Of a DNA stretch of 43,722 bases, positions 1-9,077 are shown in pieces. Each line of letters begins with the position of its first letter. The first letter of the stretch is position 1. This DNA is from Protostelium mycophagum (Eukaryota > Evosea > Variosea > Protosteliida > Protosteliaceae): contig MZNV01002355.1 of NCBI GenBank assembly GCA_002081555.1, positions 1 to 43,722 of the forward strand, given 5' to 3'. The notes below the pieces were generated by a model that was not told the origin of the DNA, made no database searches, and saw only the letters and a list, made by a program, of their open reading frames with translations. The position numbers and the translations under genes are program-made.

Positions 1-60
1 CGTGTCTGAGCGAGGCCAGTACTAAGGTGGGAGACCACTTGGGAAGCCCACGTGACGAAC
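1..60 (+). rRNA. 5S rRNA, 3' part (5' end outside window)
   Basis: The segment carries the 3' half of a 5S rRNA gene, including the internal box C region (AGTACTAAGGTGGGAGACC) and a 3' end ACGAAC followed by a Pol III T-run (TTTT at 63-66). It is almost identical, with one visible base difference, to a complete copy on the minus strand at 34336-34449. The first recognisable CPSF160 exon starts about 55 bp downstream on the same strand, so this copy probably lies in a CPSF160 intron. The 5' half lies before the window. Confidence 0.9.
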
Positions 61-115
61 TCTTTTGCGTCTCATTGTAAAAATGTTTACTGTCGTGTAT
101 GATTGACAAAGGTAG

Positions 116-2159
116 AGAGAGATATTTAAAATATCAAATCTAAACGGAGATCTTAATATGGAGAACCAATGGTTGTGGAAGAGGATGAACTTGAAAGTAA
201 CCCCACACAAGGTAAATGTCGACAATTATGAAATGTCGACAATAACGTAATGTCGACAATAACGTAATGTCGACAGTGTACTGCTTGTCGACATTGATGT
301 GTCTTTAATTGTTGAGATCTTCTGGACTCAAAATAAACAATAATAAATGGATATCCTCTGAAGACGTGCAGGTGACATACCACTCTCAGACAAAGAGCTA
401 CCCCGTCATTGTTTCGTCAAAAGCCATTCGTAATTCTGACGAAAATGATTGTGAGTCTGAATATTGAAATTATCATGATAAAATTGAAATTTGTGACTCG
501 TTGTAGTGAGAAGAGAAGAACAAGGCGAGGCAGCTGACACACTCCCGGTTTTAGACGATAAATATACACTCAAATTCTTCGTTCCTTCCACAGACATGGA
601 GAAAGGCTGGCCACTCGCGGACAGGTGAAATTTCATCGAACTTTCAATTCGGATTGTGACGTTTCACAGTTATGAATTCGAGCCAAACGAGCATGTCCTC
701 TCTATGAATGTCTGTTTTTTGAAATGCAACGACGACCAGACTCATCGTAACGGTAACCTTTTTATTCGGATTTCTGAACGTACAAAAGACGTTGATCAAT
801 AACCCTCATCTGCAATTCAAAATCCAAGATCTGCAAACGAATCTATGAATTGACCCAGATCTACAGATCTCAAACCGTATATCGTCGTGGGAACCGGATA
901 TATCCAGGGTGAAGAGACGTCCTGCAAGGGCAGAATTGTCATATATGACGTCATCCCAGTGGAGAATCAATACCACGACAAGAGTTTGGGAGCGGAGGGA
1001 GCTCCGAAGCCGAAGCTCAAGACGGTCTATGCGAAAGACCAAAAAGGTGCAGTTTCCAGCATTGGCTATGTCAGTGGCTATCTCTTGGTTTGTGTCGGGC
1101 CGAAGGTAAGTCTGATTTGATGAGTATCTTTCGTGCTATCTTTGACAAGACTAACCCTTTCAGATTTTATTGTATAACTTCAGTGACGGAAAAGATCTTG
1201 TCGGTATCGCATTCTTTGATGCGCAAGTGTACATCGTCAACATGACGTCCATCAAGAACTTTATCTTCTGCTCGGATGTATACAAGTCCGTCTTCTTTCT
1301 TCGCTGGAAGGTGAAAAGATTAATTACTATTTATTTTATTTTATTTCAATTAATTACTATATATTTTATTTCATTTTAATTAATTACAATATTTATTTAT
1401 TTTATTCTTATTTATTTTATTTTTAGGAGGACGAGAAAAAGATGATTCTGTTGGCAAAAGAAAACAGCAGGACCCCGATGACTGCGTCAGAATACGTTCT
1501 GCAGAAGCACAATTTGTTGCTACTCGGTTCTGATGAACAAACTAATCTGACAGCTTACGCCTTTACGCCCACTGCCGCCGGAGATTCGAAGACTCTTGTG
1601 TGTCGGGCAGACATACATTTGGGAAGTTACATCACAAGATTCCTAAGAATGGCCATGACCAGATTGGGAAGACACATCCACGGAGATCTGTACGGTGAGT
1701 GTACACCAGATCTATAATTCCATCTACAATGGATGTCCAACTTTTCCATCGAATTGATTGTTCCAGGAACACTAGACGGGGGTTTGGGTGTCGTCGCACC
1801 AATAGAAGAGACGGTCTATCAGCGCCTCTTGCCTTTGCAAAACAGGCTCAACACGTTCATAGCCCACACCGCAGGCCTGAACCCCAAAGCCTTCAGAGCC
1901 ACGCACCGCATGAAGACGAGCAAGAATGAGATCAAACTGGACGTTTTAGACGGGGATCTGCTGTGGAGATATGTACACTTAGACTACACTGAACAGAGGA
2001 GGTGACGACAGAGTCTTTTCTTGTTTGTCAGAAAATCAAAAGAGGATTCTGATACAATTGGAGCTGACAGGTTGCAGATTGGCGAGGGCGATCGGAACGA
2101 CACAAGATCAAATCATGGATAATCTCATGGATATCGACTTGGCTTTGGCTATATTTTGA
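116..2159 (+). CDS. CPSF1: Cleavage and polyadenylation specificity factor subunit 1 (CPSF160), C-terminal part
   Basis: CPSF160 is a WD40/beta-propeller scaffold of the nuclear complex that recognises AAUAAA and guides mRNA 3'-end cleavage. The visible exons are about 116-211, 372-450, 507-624, 670-746 (or 752), 867-1105, 1164-1310, 1427-1694, 1767-2001 and 2078-2159. They encode roughly the last 390 residues, with stretches typical of the family: VGTGYIQGEE, YEKEQKG-like YAKDQKGAVSS, LLYNFSDGKDLVGIAFFDAQ, GTLDGGLG, AGLNPKAFR, LDGDLLWRYV and the terminal IGTTQDQIMDNLMDID. All introns are GT-AG; that at 451-506 ends in CGTTGTAG. AATAAA begins two bases after the stop (2161-2166). The N-terminal ~1000 residues must lie upstream, beyond the 5S gene. 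Identification is firm; the exact ends of some exons are inferred. Confidence 0.93.
217..293. repeat. Five phased TGTCGACA palindromes in a CPSF160 intron
   Basis: Inside intron 212-371 the 8-bp palindrome TGTCGACA occurs at 217, 234, 251, 268 and 286, a spacing of 17-18 bp. The middle units share ATGTCGACAATAACGTA. The same palindrome occurs twice in an LPMO intron (27276 and 27296) and several times in the LSD1 gene (35560, 35652). Its function is unknown; it may be only a short tandem repeat. Confidence 0.85.
1319..1425. repeat. AT-rich tandem repeat forming most of a CPSF160 intron
   Basis: The intron at 1311-1426 is made of imperfect repeats of TTAATTACTATTTATTTTAT-like sequence, with runs of TTTAT up to the TTTTTAG acceptor. 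It contains no reading frame and looks like low-complexity expansion in an intron. Confidence 0.8.
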
Positions 2160-2221
2160 GAATAAAAAGACTCCAAGGGGCGATTCCTATTTACATTTTA
2201 TCATATACATCATCCATCAAA

Positions 2222-2443
2222 TTAGAAGTGCGACATCAACATGCGCTGTGAGCAGTAGCAATGATCTTTGCCGCAGCATTCTATACAGAAGTAACGCTCC
2301 GATCTTCGTCCATCGACTTCATAAGATGCCATCTCGGCTGGATCGCTGCCGCCACTTGGAACGGGACTATCTTTGCATACTGTTCGCTCTTCATTCCTTT
2401 TGTTTCTCTTCTTTTTCTTAAAGAGGCTCATGATCGACGGCAT
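2222..2443 (-). CDS. Small hypothetical protein with a Cys/His-rich C-terminus
   Basis: A 73-residue frame begins with a basic stretch (MSLFKKKKRNKRNE) and ends with closely spaced Cys and His residues (CIECCGKDHCYC), which could bind a metal. It lies tail-to-tail with CPSF160, whose stop is about 60 bp away, and downstream of the thaumatin-like gene on the same strand. The open frame has no known family that I recognise. It may be a short gene, a last exon or chance; the Cys/His cluster is the only positive sign. Confidence 0.35.
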   Translation of the reverse strand: MPSIMSLFKKKKRNKRNEERTVCKDSPVPSGGSDPAEMASYEVDGRRSERYFCIECCGKDHCYCSQRMLMSHF

Positions 2444-2591
2444 GGTTGGTAGGTCTGTTGAGAAGCTTCTCTGAGCTGGTCGTAATCTTGGGTCTTCGAG
2501 TCTTTTCGTTCACGGAAAAAAACACGATCAAACAAGTTCAAGCGTAATTCTTCTCAACAAAATGCAATAATTCTCCAACGGAAAAAATCAT

Positions 2592-4265
2592 TTAATTCAG
2601 ACGAACGGGATATTCTGTAGATCCAGGAGGACAGAACTCCATCTGATATTTGTCAATTATGTGCATGAATACTGGCACCACTCACCTGATATTTTACCAC
2701 TCCAGCAGGGCATGTGTGCAATCCAACTCCATCATCTACAACGGTTATTATGTGTGATTTATGTTCTGAAGCTCACCATAAGAGTAGGAGTAGATACCAG
2801 GGGCCATATCATGGATGGCGTCAACAAATTGTGTTTGCTCGATCTGCTACCGGTCAGATACGTTCAAAACATGACAACCCACGGGTCCGTTGCGACAATC
2901 ATGTGGCAGGATGCATCCCTGGTCAAGTCTACAATTATTGGGGTCAGGAGTAGGGCAGCACATGTACACTGCGGGTACTACAAATTTCAGTGAAACTTTC
3001 ATCCCGCAAACTCACTTGTTCCCTCATGAATTCCGTATCCCTGAGGTGCTCCGTAGGTCAACTTCTTGCAGGGAGACATACATCCCAGCAACAATCCCTT
3101 AGATATGACTCTCAAGTCGAGGTTGGACATGCTGTGACCTTGGAAGGTGGGGTATCTTCCTCCCCAAGAGGCATCATCTCCGGTAGGGCATCTCTTTAGG
3201 TCGAGGCGAGACCCATCAATGATCTATGTAACATAAGGATTCTCTCTACAATGATGAATAATCACCGTTAAGTTTCTGCATTGTCCAACATCACAGTCAC
3301 ACTTGTGGGTGTCACCAAAAAGTTTGACTCTGTAAGGGATGGTCCAACCATCGACCTGTAGAGAGTCAGCAGCGGTCTTGACATGCCATGGTACCTGGCT
3401 AGTATCGAACCAGGTTGTGGGGTTAACACCGTGGCACCTACTACCCTGCATGACGTCATCACCCTTTGGTTTCAATCAAATCAGACTTACGGGTTTGCAA
3501 CCCCAAGTCGCTTCAAAGAGAGAATCCACAGGGATATGGCAACCGCCAGGAGGACACCCTTCCACAATCTCAATATTTTTTCTTGTGAATGAAATCTAAA
3601 TTCTACCTCCTGGGGGGTTGGGCCAGTACTGCTGGCTCTCACCGATGAGACAGTTCCTTCCTTCACAATATCAAATCTTGACTTGTTAAAATACCAACAT
3701 ACCGTTGGCATCACAACCGTACTTCGCCCAAAAACGAGTGCCATCAGCGCCAGTATCTGGGATGTTGTACTTCAAAGTTTGACCAATGGGCAACCTAAAC
3801 ATGTGAGTTATAAAAAAAGAAAATAATGAATACTTGATAGTGGTCTTGTGTTGTCCGGGAAGTGGCTCTCCAGAGCCTCCCATTCTTGCTTCCATAAACA
3901 GCTGCATATTTTAATTTCTATATAGAGATGGTACACTGACATCAACGCGGCAATGATTCACCACAGTGAAATCAGCACGACCAGCGCCACCGCCGCCACC
4001 GCCACCGCCACCGCCACCGCCGCCACCGGTACCACCTCCACTTCCACCGCCTTGAAAATGTGTCACTTAAAAAAATCAAGGTCTGGTCACCTCCACTGCT
4101 GGTCGAACCACTGTTACCACAGAATTGTTTCTGAGTCAAAACACCGTTGAGGCAGCAGTAGGCATCGTCCGCGTAACATGCCTCGCCACAGGTTTTAAGA
4201 GGTGGTGGACACACGGCCTCTCCAAGGACGATGAGGAACACCACCAAGAGGGCTGATTGTTTCAT
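2592..4265 (-). CDS. Secreted thaumatin-like protein with a Gly-rich linker
   Basis: Thaumatin-like proteins are disulfide-rich secreted proteins, many of which bind or cut beta-1,3-glucan. The start MKQSALLVVFLIVLGEAVC is a signal peptide. Next comes a short Cys domain (TCGEACYADDAYCC) resembling the Carb_bind module, a poly-Gly linker at about 3990-4050, then the thaumatin-like fold: GTRFWAKYGC, CLIGESQQYWPNPP, CPPGGCHIPVDSLFEATWGC, TTWFDTSQVDGWTIPYRV, CPTPDPNNC, YSYSYDDGVGLHTCP and the terminal MEFCPPG. Exons, 5' to 3', are about 4265-4091, 4050-3941, 3901-3834, 3794-3703, 3660-3607, 3558-3491 and several more down to 2592. Introns are about 35-50 bp GT-AG; one ends in CGTTGTAG before 2735. 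The gene is divergent from RBM34. The family call is firm. The N-terminal module and the glucan substrate are inferred. Confidence 0.85.
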
Positions 4266-4813
4266 GGTCGTTGACGAAATGATATTTTTGAGAGAGACCG
4301 GCTAATTGGAAAAAAACAACCCCGCGGCGTGGGAATGTTCAATACACTTCCAAGACTTCCAGGTGATCGACATTTGGAGAAATCAGGTGAACTCTCAAAA
4401 CAAGTGCCCGCGGCCAGCTCGCACGTTAATTTCACGTCAGTTTTTGAGCCTTGAAGCATTGTCCTTCTTGGACATCGACTTCCATTTTTGGTGGATATTC
4501 AGGGCACTACAATGCGTCACGCAAAAATCACACCATCACCAACAGAGGTGTGACTCTCCAGAAATAGAAGAGCTTCAGAAGAGAAAATCTTTCAGAGAGA
4601 AAAATATATAAATATTATATTCTTTTTATTTTCAAAATAAACAGTGCCATCTACACTTATAAATATTCTGTGAACCAAATAAAACAAAACTCAGACCTCA
4701 GTAACTATGATGATGATCTAACATTCTATAAGCACACACCCCTCAGTGCAGCCTGGTGTTGCATGTCTGTCTGAGAAACAACCTAAACCCAAAAACCCAC
4801 GAAATTTTCGAGA
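4266..4813. promoter_or_regulatory. Divergent intergenic region between thaumatin-like gene and RBM34 homologue
   Basis: About 550 bp separate two start codons pointing away from each other, so both promoters should lie here. An AT-rich block with TATATAAATATTATATTC at 4604-4622 is the only TATA-like sequence I see. No protein-coding frame is convincing. Confidence 0.4.
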
Positions 4814-7159
4814 ATGTCAAAAAAGTGGGAGATCACATCACAACTTCCCGATATCAACATGGGGAAAACAAAGGCAACAACAACTCCAAAGTCTGACAAC
4901 TGGCTGGATAGTCTTGTGAGCGAGGATGCTAATTCAAATGATATCTCCCAAGCCTTTCAAATGGCCTTGTCCAAACCAGCGGTTGACTACTCTGTTAAGT
5001 CCAAATTCGAAGAGGCGGAAGAGCACAAAAAGAAGGCAGCTGAGCAGGCCAAATTAGACGAGATTAAATCAATTGGAAGAGGTGCCATATTAGAACAGCC
5101 CGATGACGATGATGAGGAAGAGGAGGACTCAGAAGAGGAAGGAGATGGTGCAGAAGATGGAGAGGAGAGCGATGATGATGCGGAAAAGCCAGCAGAAAAA
5201 CCAAAGAAAAAGAAAAAGGTCGTGAAAGAGGAGCCAGAAGTGAAGAAAAAGACAAAGGAGGAGATCATTGAGGAGAGAACTCAAAGGAAAGAGGAGAAGA
5301 AAAAACAGAAGAAGGAAGAAGCAAAGAAGAAGCAAGAGAGAGAACCTGAGGTTGTAGAACGAGAGCAGAGGACGATCTTTGTGGGAAATATCCCAGTTAA
5401 AGATGTCACATTGAAGAAAGTCCAAGAGGTGATCAGAAGTTTTCGAGATTGCCATTTTGAAGAAGGCGGGAAAATTGATGAATGTTAGATCATGAAAGCC
5501 ATCTTCAAACCATGTGGTGCAGTTGAGACAGTGTACTGCCGATCAGGTGTGATGTCATCCAACTAAATATAATTTCATTTGGCGGGTTGGAAACATATTT
5601 TATAATTTTTTTGTTTCGACTGCAGCTCTGCTGCACGATAAGACATCGCAACAAAACCCACTACCACAGTTCTATTTATGGCAACACTGCAGTAAATACA
5701 TAACGTTGCGGCTCTGCCGCAAAAACATAATCTTCTCAATCAATTTTGGACCTGGCTCCAAATTCAGCAAGCCGGATTCGCCACAAAATAACCATTGTGA
5801 TACAATCGTTGGTGTCACACTGACGCATCACGATACTGATGATGTACAGGAGGGGTTGGCGGGAAAGTGAGCAAACGTCTAGAGTCCATCCAAAACAATT
5901 TTTCAGTGAAGGACATGGTCAATGTTTACGTGGTGTTCCGGGAACTGGCTGGAGCGGAGGCAGCTTTGGCTCTGAAGACGATCAAATTTTTTGAGACCGA
6001 ATTAAGAGTCGATTCGGCCACCAAAAAGGTGACTTTTGATTTAGAATTTTCGTGGAAAATTCTCACGTGTTCTGTTGAACAAAGTATCCGAGAGGAAATT
6101 TACAAAGTTGTAGAATTATAACCACCAACTGACCATCTTCGTGGGAAACCTCCCTTTTGGTAATCTACAACTGAAATAATCAAACGTTGACTCGTTGTAG
6201 ACGTGAAAGAGGCAGAGTTACAAGAACATTTTGGCTCTTGCGGCAAGATAACAAATATTCGTGTTGTGAGGGATAAGTTCAAGGGAGTAGGTGGGTACTT
6301 GTCATATTTATATTCTCGGCACGTAAAGATGTTTATGCGTCTATTTCACATGTATTGTGCCAAGCCCAATATGATGTATTTTTATTTTGCAACAAAAAGT
6401 AGAGGATCTCCGTTGTAGAGATACAACAAAAGAAAAAGGTTTATTCGTCATAATTACGAAGCAATGTTCAGTCAGTCATGCCGCACACAGCACCAGAAGA
6501 ATGAAATTCCGACGAAATTTCAGGACAAGGAATAGGTTACGTATCGTTCGAAGAAGAAGAGAGTGTCGGTTTGGCCTTGGAGATGGACGATCTACAACTG
6601 AGAGACAAATACAACTTGAGAGTCAGTAACTGCTACAGAAAGCCCAAAGCCAAGACCGCGGCCCAAATTGCAGAGCAGAAGACACCGGCAGGAAAGAGAA
6701 AGATATCCTTTTAAATTTTGAATATTCTGTTTTGGCGGGAATTTTTCTTGACAGAAACACGCTACAAAAATGATGTTGCAGAAGATGAAAGCCGTTATGA
6801 ACGCTCAGAAAAGAGCCGAGAAGGAAGGAAAAGAAGAGGCCGACGCGACACCGGAAAAGGTGGAACCTACCAAAACCACCCCAAAGAAGGTGGCTGCTGT
6901 CAAAACTGGACCCACAAAAACAATCGCAAAGAAGGAAGCACCCAAGAAGATCACACCGGTCAAGACGGCGTCCAAGCAGACACCCACCAAGACTGTTGCT
7001 AAGAAGACACCCACCAAAGTTTCAGACAAACAGAAAGCAACTGGCAAGACGGAACCGAAACCAGAATTGAAGAGAAAGGCCCCCGAGAAAAAGACGGAAA
7101 CCAAGGCCGTGAAGGCGGCGTCACCAGCAACACAGAAGAAGAGGAAAACAGAGAAATGA
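4814..7159 (+). CDS. RBM34: RBM34/Nop12-type nucleolar RNA-binding protein, two RRMs
   Basis: RBM34 and yeast Nop12 act in nucleolar pre-rRNA processing for the large subunit. The protein has an acidic and lysine-rich N-terminal region, RRM1 starting RTIFVGNIPVKDVTLKK and RRM2 starting LTIFVGNLPF, continuing with EAELQEHFGSCGKITNIRVVRD and GIGYVSFEEEESVGLALEM. It ends in a long Lys/Thr/Pro tail. Exons are about 4814-5428, 5489-5546, 5850-6028, 6114-6159, 6201-6290, 6524-6702 and 6761-7159. Intron 5547-5849 is unusually long and carries GC hairpins. Intron 6160-6200 has ATCTACAAC near its start and CGTTGTAG at its end. Intron 6703-6760 is AT-AC. The first donor (about 5429) could instead be a few codons upstream. 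The two-RRM order and Lys-rich ends support the call; orthology versus another nucleolar RRM protein is inferred. Confidence 0.85.
5621..5721. repeat. Pair of short GC hairpins in a long RBM34 intron
   Basis: Two perfect hairpin-forming 15-mers occur 71 bp apart: TGCAGCTCTGCTGCA (5621-5635) and TGCGGCTCTGCCGCA (5707-5721). Each is an inverted repeat of six bases around a three-base loop. Related copies lie in introns at 18913-18963 and 23511-23550. They look like a dispersed family of tiny hairpin repeats. Confidence 0.75.
6703..6760 (+). other. U12-type AT-AC intron in the RBM34 homologue
   Basis: The donor reads ATATCCTTT, the canonical minor-spliceosome AT-AC 5' splice site, directly after an AAG codon. 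Near the 3' end TTTCTTGAC matches the U12 branch-site consensus (TTCCTTRAC) with one difference, and the intron can end at AAACAC. Removing 6703-6760 joins GKRK to ATKMMLQKMK in phase 0. There is no GT donor nearby. Splicing to the AG at 6754 is also in frame, giving AT-AG instead. Confidence 0.8.
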
Positions 7160-7277
7160 ACTTAAACAAGTTGAGTCTGTTTCTTTCGCACTTTCTTGCT
7201 GATTCTCCTTGCTTGAAAAACTAGTTGAATGCAAACATATGGAAACAACAATACAAGATACTTCCGGTCATCACTCA

Positions 7278-7391
7278 GCATCTGTGGCCGAGTTGGTTAT
7301 GGCGCCAGACTCAAGCGAAAGCTTAGATCAACTTCTGATCGGGAATTCTGGTATTCGTAAGAATGCGTGGGTTCGAATCCCACCGGATGCA
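7278..7391 (+). tRNA. tRNA-Leu(CAA) with a 30-nt intron
   Basis: The acceptor stem GCATCTG pairs with CGGATGC, followed by discriminator A. Box A (TGGCCGAGTTGG) and box B (GGTTCGAATCC) are intact. The anticodon stem CCAGA/TCTGG encloses CTCAAG, giving anticodon CAA. A 30-nt intron lies one base after the anticodon, the canonical position, and the variable arm is long as in class II leucine tRNAs. A near-identical copy lies at 32375-32488. Confidence 0.95.
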
Positions 7392-7395
7392 CACC

Positions 7396-7400
7396 TTTTT
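7396..7400 (+). terminator. RNA polymerase III T-run after tRNA-Leu
   Basis: Five T residues start five bases after the discriminator base. The second tRNA-Leu copy has CTTCTTTGG at this position and lacks a run of four or more T. Confidence 0.8.
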
Positions 7401-7586
7401 GGATTTCTTTTGTATTTCCTCTTTTTCACTCACATGTTTTTTTGCTCACAATAAAGGAAATCGCCTTTCAGGGTCCTTGAATGAAATGCACCACAGAGTT
7501 TTGGGGAAAAGAGAAGAATTTGAGATCGAAATAAATGTATTTTCAAAAAAATCTGCCAGTTTATATGCAGTTTATTTGCGGCTCGT

Positions 7587-7964
7587 TCAATCGCAGAGGT
7601 GGAAGACTTTGCAGATGTCGTGGGAAGACTTGGTAGTGATCATTTCAACCAGCATTCTTTCGTCCGTGTTGGTGACTGCATCGCACTAAGGCCTGTTAAC
7701 TGGTTTCAAAAAACTTGTACTCACTATGAGCTTAAAGGCGCTGGGAAAGGCAATTCTGCAGGCAATTTTCTGCAAGTGTATTTTAAGAGAGTGAGATGCG
7801 GTGCCGTTCGCTGCCAACTTCATCTGGTGAACGATGGGTTTGCAGATGGTGCATTTGGTGTCCCCGAAGACCATGGGCTCAACTTCCACAACGGAAGAAG
7901 CGAAGCCTTGATAGGACAGACAGCACAGAAGGAAAGCAAGGATGGCAACGGTGGGTGCGTTCAT
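7587..7964 (-). CDS. Secreted saposin-like (amoebapore-type) peptide
   Basis: Saposin-B-fold proteins bind membranes; small single-domain forms in amoebae are pore-forming antibacterial effectors. Exon 1 (7964-7725) encodes a signal peptide (MNAPTVAILAFLLCCLSYQG) and the first half of a SapB domain with CTICKPIVHQM. Exon 2 (7685-7587) supplies CDAVTNTDERMLVEMI and the closing ICKVFHLCD. The six-cysteine pattern (C-x2-C, C, C, C-x7-C type) fits SapB. The 39-bp GT-AG intron is phase 0. The whole protein is about 113 residues with one domain, the size of amoebapores rather than multi-domain prosaposins. A 10-unit 11-bp repeat lies just upstream of the start. The SapB fold is well supported; pore-forming activity is inferred from size and secretion. 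Confidence 0.85.
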
Positions 7965-8040
7965 CTCGGGACCTGTGGCGGATTTGTACTATTTTCAAAA
8001 ATGATTTTGAAAACTGAACCATTATTTGTTTTATTGTCCG

Positions 8041-8150
8041 AGTTTTCGCTCAGTTTTCTCTCAGTTTTCGCTCAGTTTTCTCTCAGTTTTCGCTCAGTTT
8101 TCTTTGAGTTTTCATCGAGTTTTTGCTCAGTTTTCTTTGAGTTTTCGTAA
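8041..8150. repeat. Ten tandem 11-bp repeats (AGTTTTCGCTC type)
   Basis: Exactly ten 11-bp units begin AGTTTT and alternate mainly between CGCTC and CTCTC/CTTTG endings. The array lies about 76 bp upstream of the saposin-like start codon. A unit of 11 bp places each T-tract on nearly the same face of the helix, so the array could be curved or bind a protein in phase. The plus-strand reading frame through it is a by-product of the repeat. Confidence 0.95.
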
Positions 8151-8199
8151 TAAATTACCGCTAAGGCTGTTTTCCATGTGAATAGAATGACATTTAATA

Positions 8200-8355
8200 T
8201 TATCCACCATCGTAATAGTTATAACCGTGAATTTTGAGTTTCTTCGGTCCACAGTTGTGGTGCAATTTCATGTCTGTGGGGAACCAGTGTCGAGTATTGC
8301 CAATTTTGTTCAGATTTCCACAGAAGTATTCACAATTTGATTTTCGAAGAAACAT
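8200..8355 (-). CDS. Short unassigned ORF, possible small protein or orphan exon
   Basis: A 51-codon frame runs from a Met at 8355 to a stop at 8200-8202. It contains two close Cys residues (CEYFC), a further Cys and a Gly/Tyr-rich end (IHGYNYYDGG). An AG acceptor immediately precedes the Met, so it might be a last exon, but I could not join it in frame to the pathogen-related gene, which ends 24 bp away. No family was recognised. Confidence 0.3.
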   Translation of the reverse strand: MFLRKSNCEYFCGNLNKIGNTRHWFPTDMKLHHNCGPKKLKIHGYNYYDGG

Positions 8356-8378
8356 CTGCGCAGCTACTGAACACTTCT

Positions 8379-9077
8379 TTATTCAGACTTCGCAGTTCCG
8401 TGCAAAAATGGGCATACAGCCTGCTTGTAGGGGCTCTCATGCTCTCTCACTTTCTCCCCTGCGTACAAAGCCTTGAAAAATTCGGTGGAATCGAAGAAAA
8501 ACTCGACAGCCGTTGCCTTCAGCTCAGCGTTAACGGTGGCGATACAGAAACCCTTGAGCTCGATGACTTTGTTGGTCGGTGCGTGACCGTCGAATTCACC
8601 GTTGTGGTGTCCCCAGTGTCTCCACGTGAAGGCGACACGTGGTGGTCCTGAGAAGACCTCTGTCAGCTCCCAAGCAAAGCCAGATCCGGTGAAAGCCTTG
8701 TGGAATTCATTGTGAGATGACTGCCAGGAGTGCTCGTTGGCAGAATAGTAGGGGTTCTCCCCGATGAGGGTGTTGTATGATCCCTTCTTGACGAGCTCCT
8801 CTGCAGAGTAGACGGTACCTCCATTGGTGGACCACTTGAAGTTCTCGGGCACAATGGTTTGGAATGTCTTCAGATCGGTCTTGTGCGATGCCTCCTTCTC
8901 GATCGCACGGACCAATTGGTGCGCGATCCAAGCCAGAGATCCTTCGGGATGATCCGTCTGCTTCTCAGCAAGGTAGGTCCTCTCTGCTGCAGCATAGTCG
9001 GGCTTTTGGCGGAGGTCCTTCTCATCGATGCCCTCGAAGACGGAGTCGGGATCATGAATGTACTGGGGTAAAGACAT
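8379..9077 (-). CDS. Pathogen-related (SnoaL-like/NTF2-fold) protein
   Basis: This single-exon gene encodes 232 residues. The central part (GFAWELTEVFSGPPRVAFTW, RHWGHHNGEFDGHAPTNKVIE, VEFFFDS) strongly recalls the plant 'pathogen-related protein' family, which has a SnoaL-like cone fold. N-terminal MSLPQYIHDPDSVFEG and the ten-residue region around YAAAERTYLAEKQT precede it. No signal peptide is visible, so it is probably cytosolic. Function in this family is unclear; despite the plant name, similar proteins occur in fungi and protists. AATAAA overlaps the stop codon on the coding strand. Confidence 0.75.
   Translation of the reverse strand: MSLPQYIHDPDSVFEGIDEKDLRQKPDYAAAERTYLAEKQTDHPEGSLAWIAHQLVRAIEKEASHKTDLKTFQTIVPENFKWSTNGGTVYSAEELVKKGSYNTLIGENPYYSANEHSWQSSHNEFHKAFTGSGFAWELTEVFSGPPRVAFTWRHWGHHNGEFDGHAPTNKVIELKGFCIATVNAELKATAVEFFFDSTEFFKALYAGEKVREHESPYKQAVCPFLHGTAKSE

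Noticed and set aside
4706-4780. Possible C/D-box snoRNA: ATGATGA near 4707 and CTGA about 65 bp later
   Set aside because: No terminal stem pairs across the boxes, and no clear C'/D' or guide segment is visible; simple ATG repeats explain the C-box match.
4987-5455. Long minus-strand frames rich in Ser, Phe and Leu
   Set aside because: They are the antisense of the Glu/Lys-rich RBM34 N-terminal region.
7599-8150. 183-codon plus-strand frame
   Set aside because: It is the antisense of the saposin-like gene run into the 11-bp repeat; the minus strand has the SapB pattern, signal peptide and splice sites.
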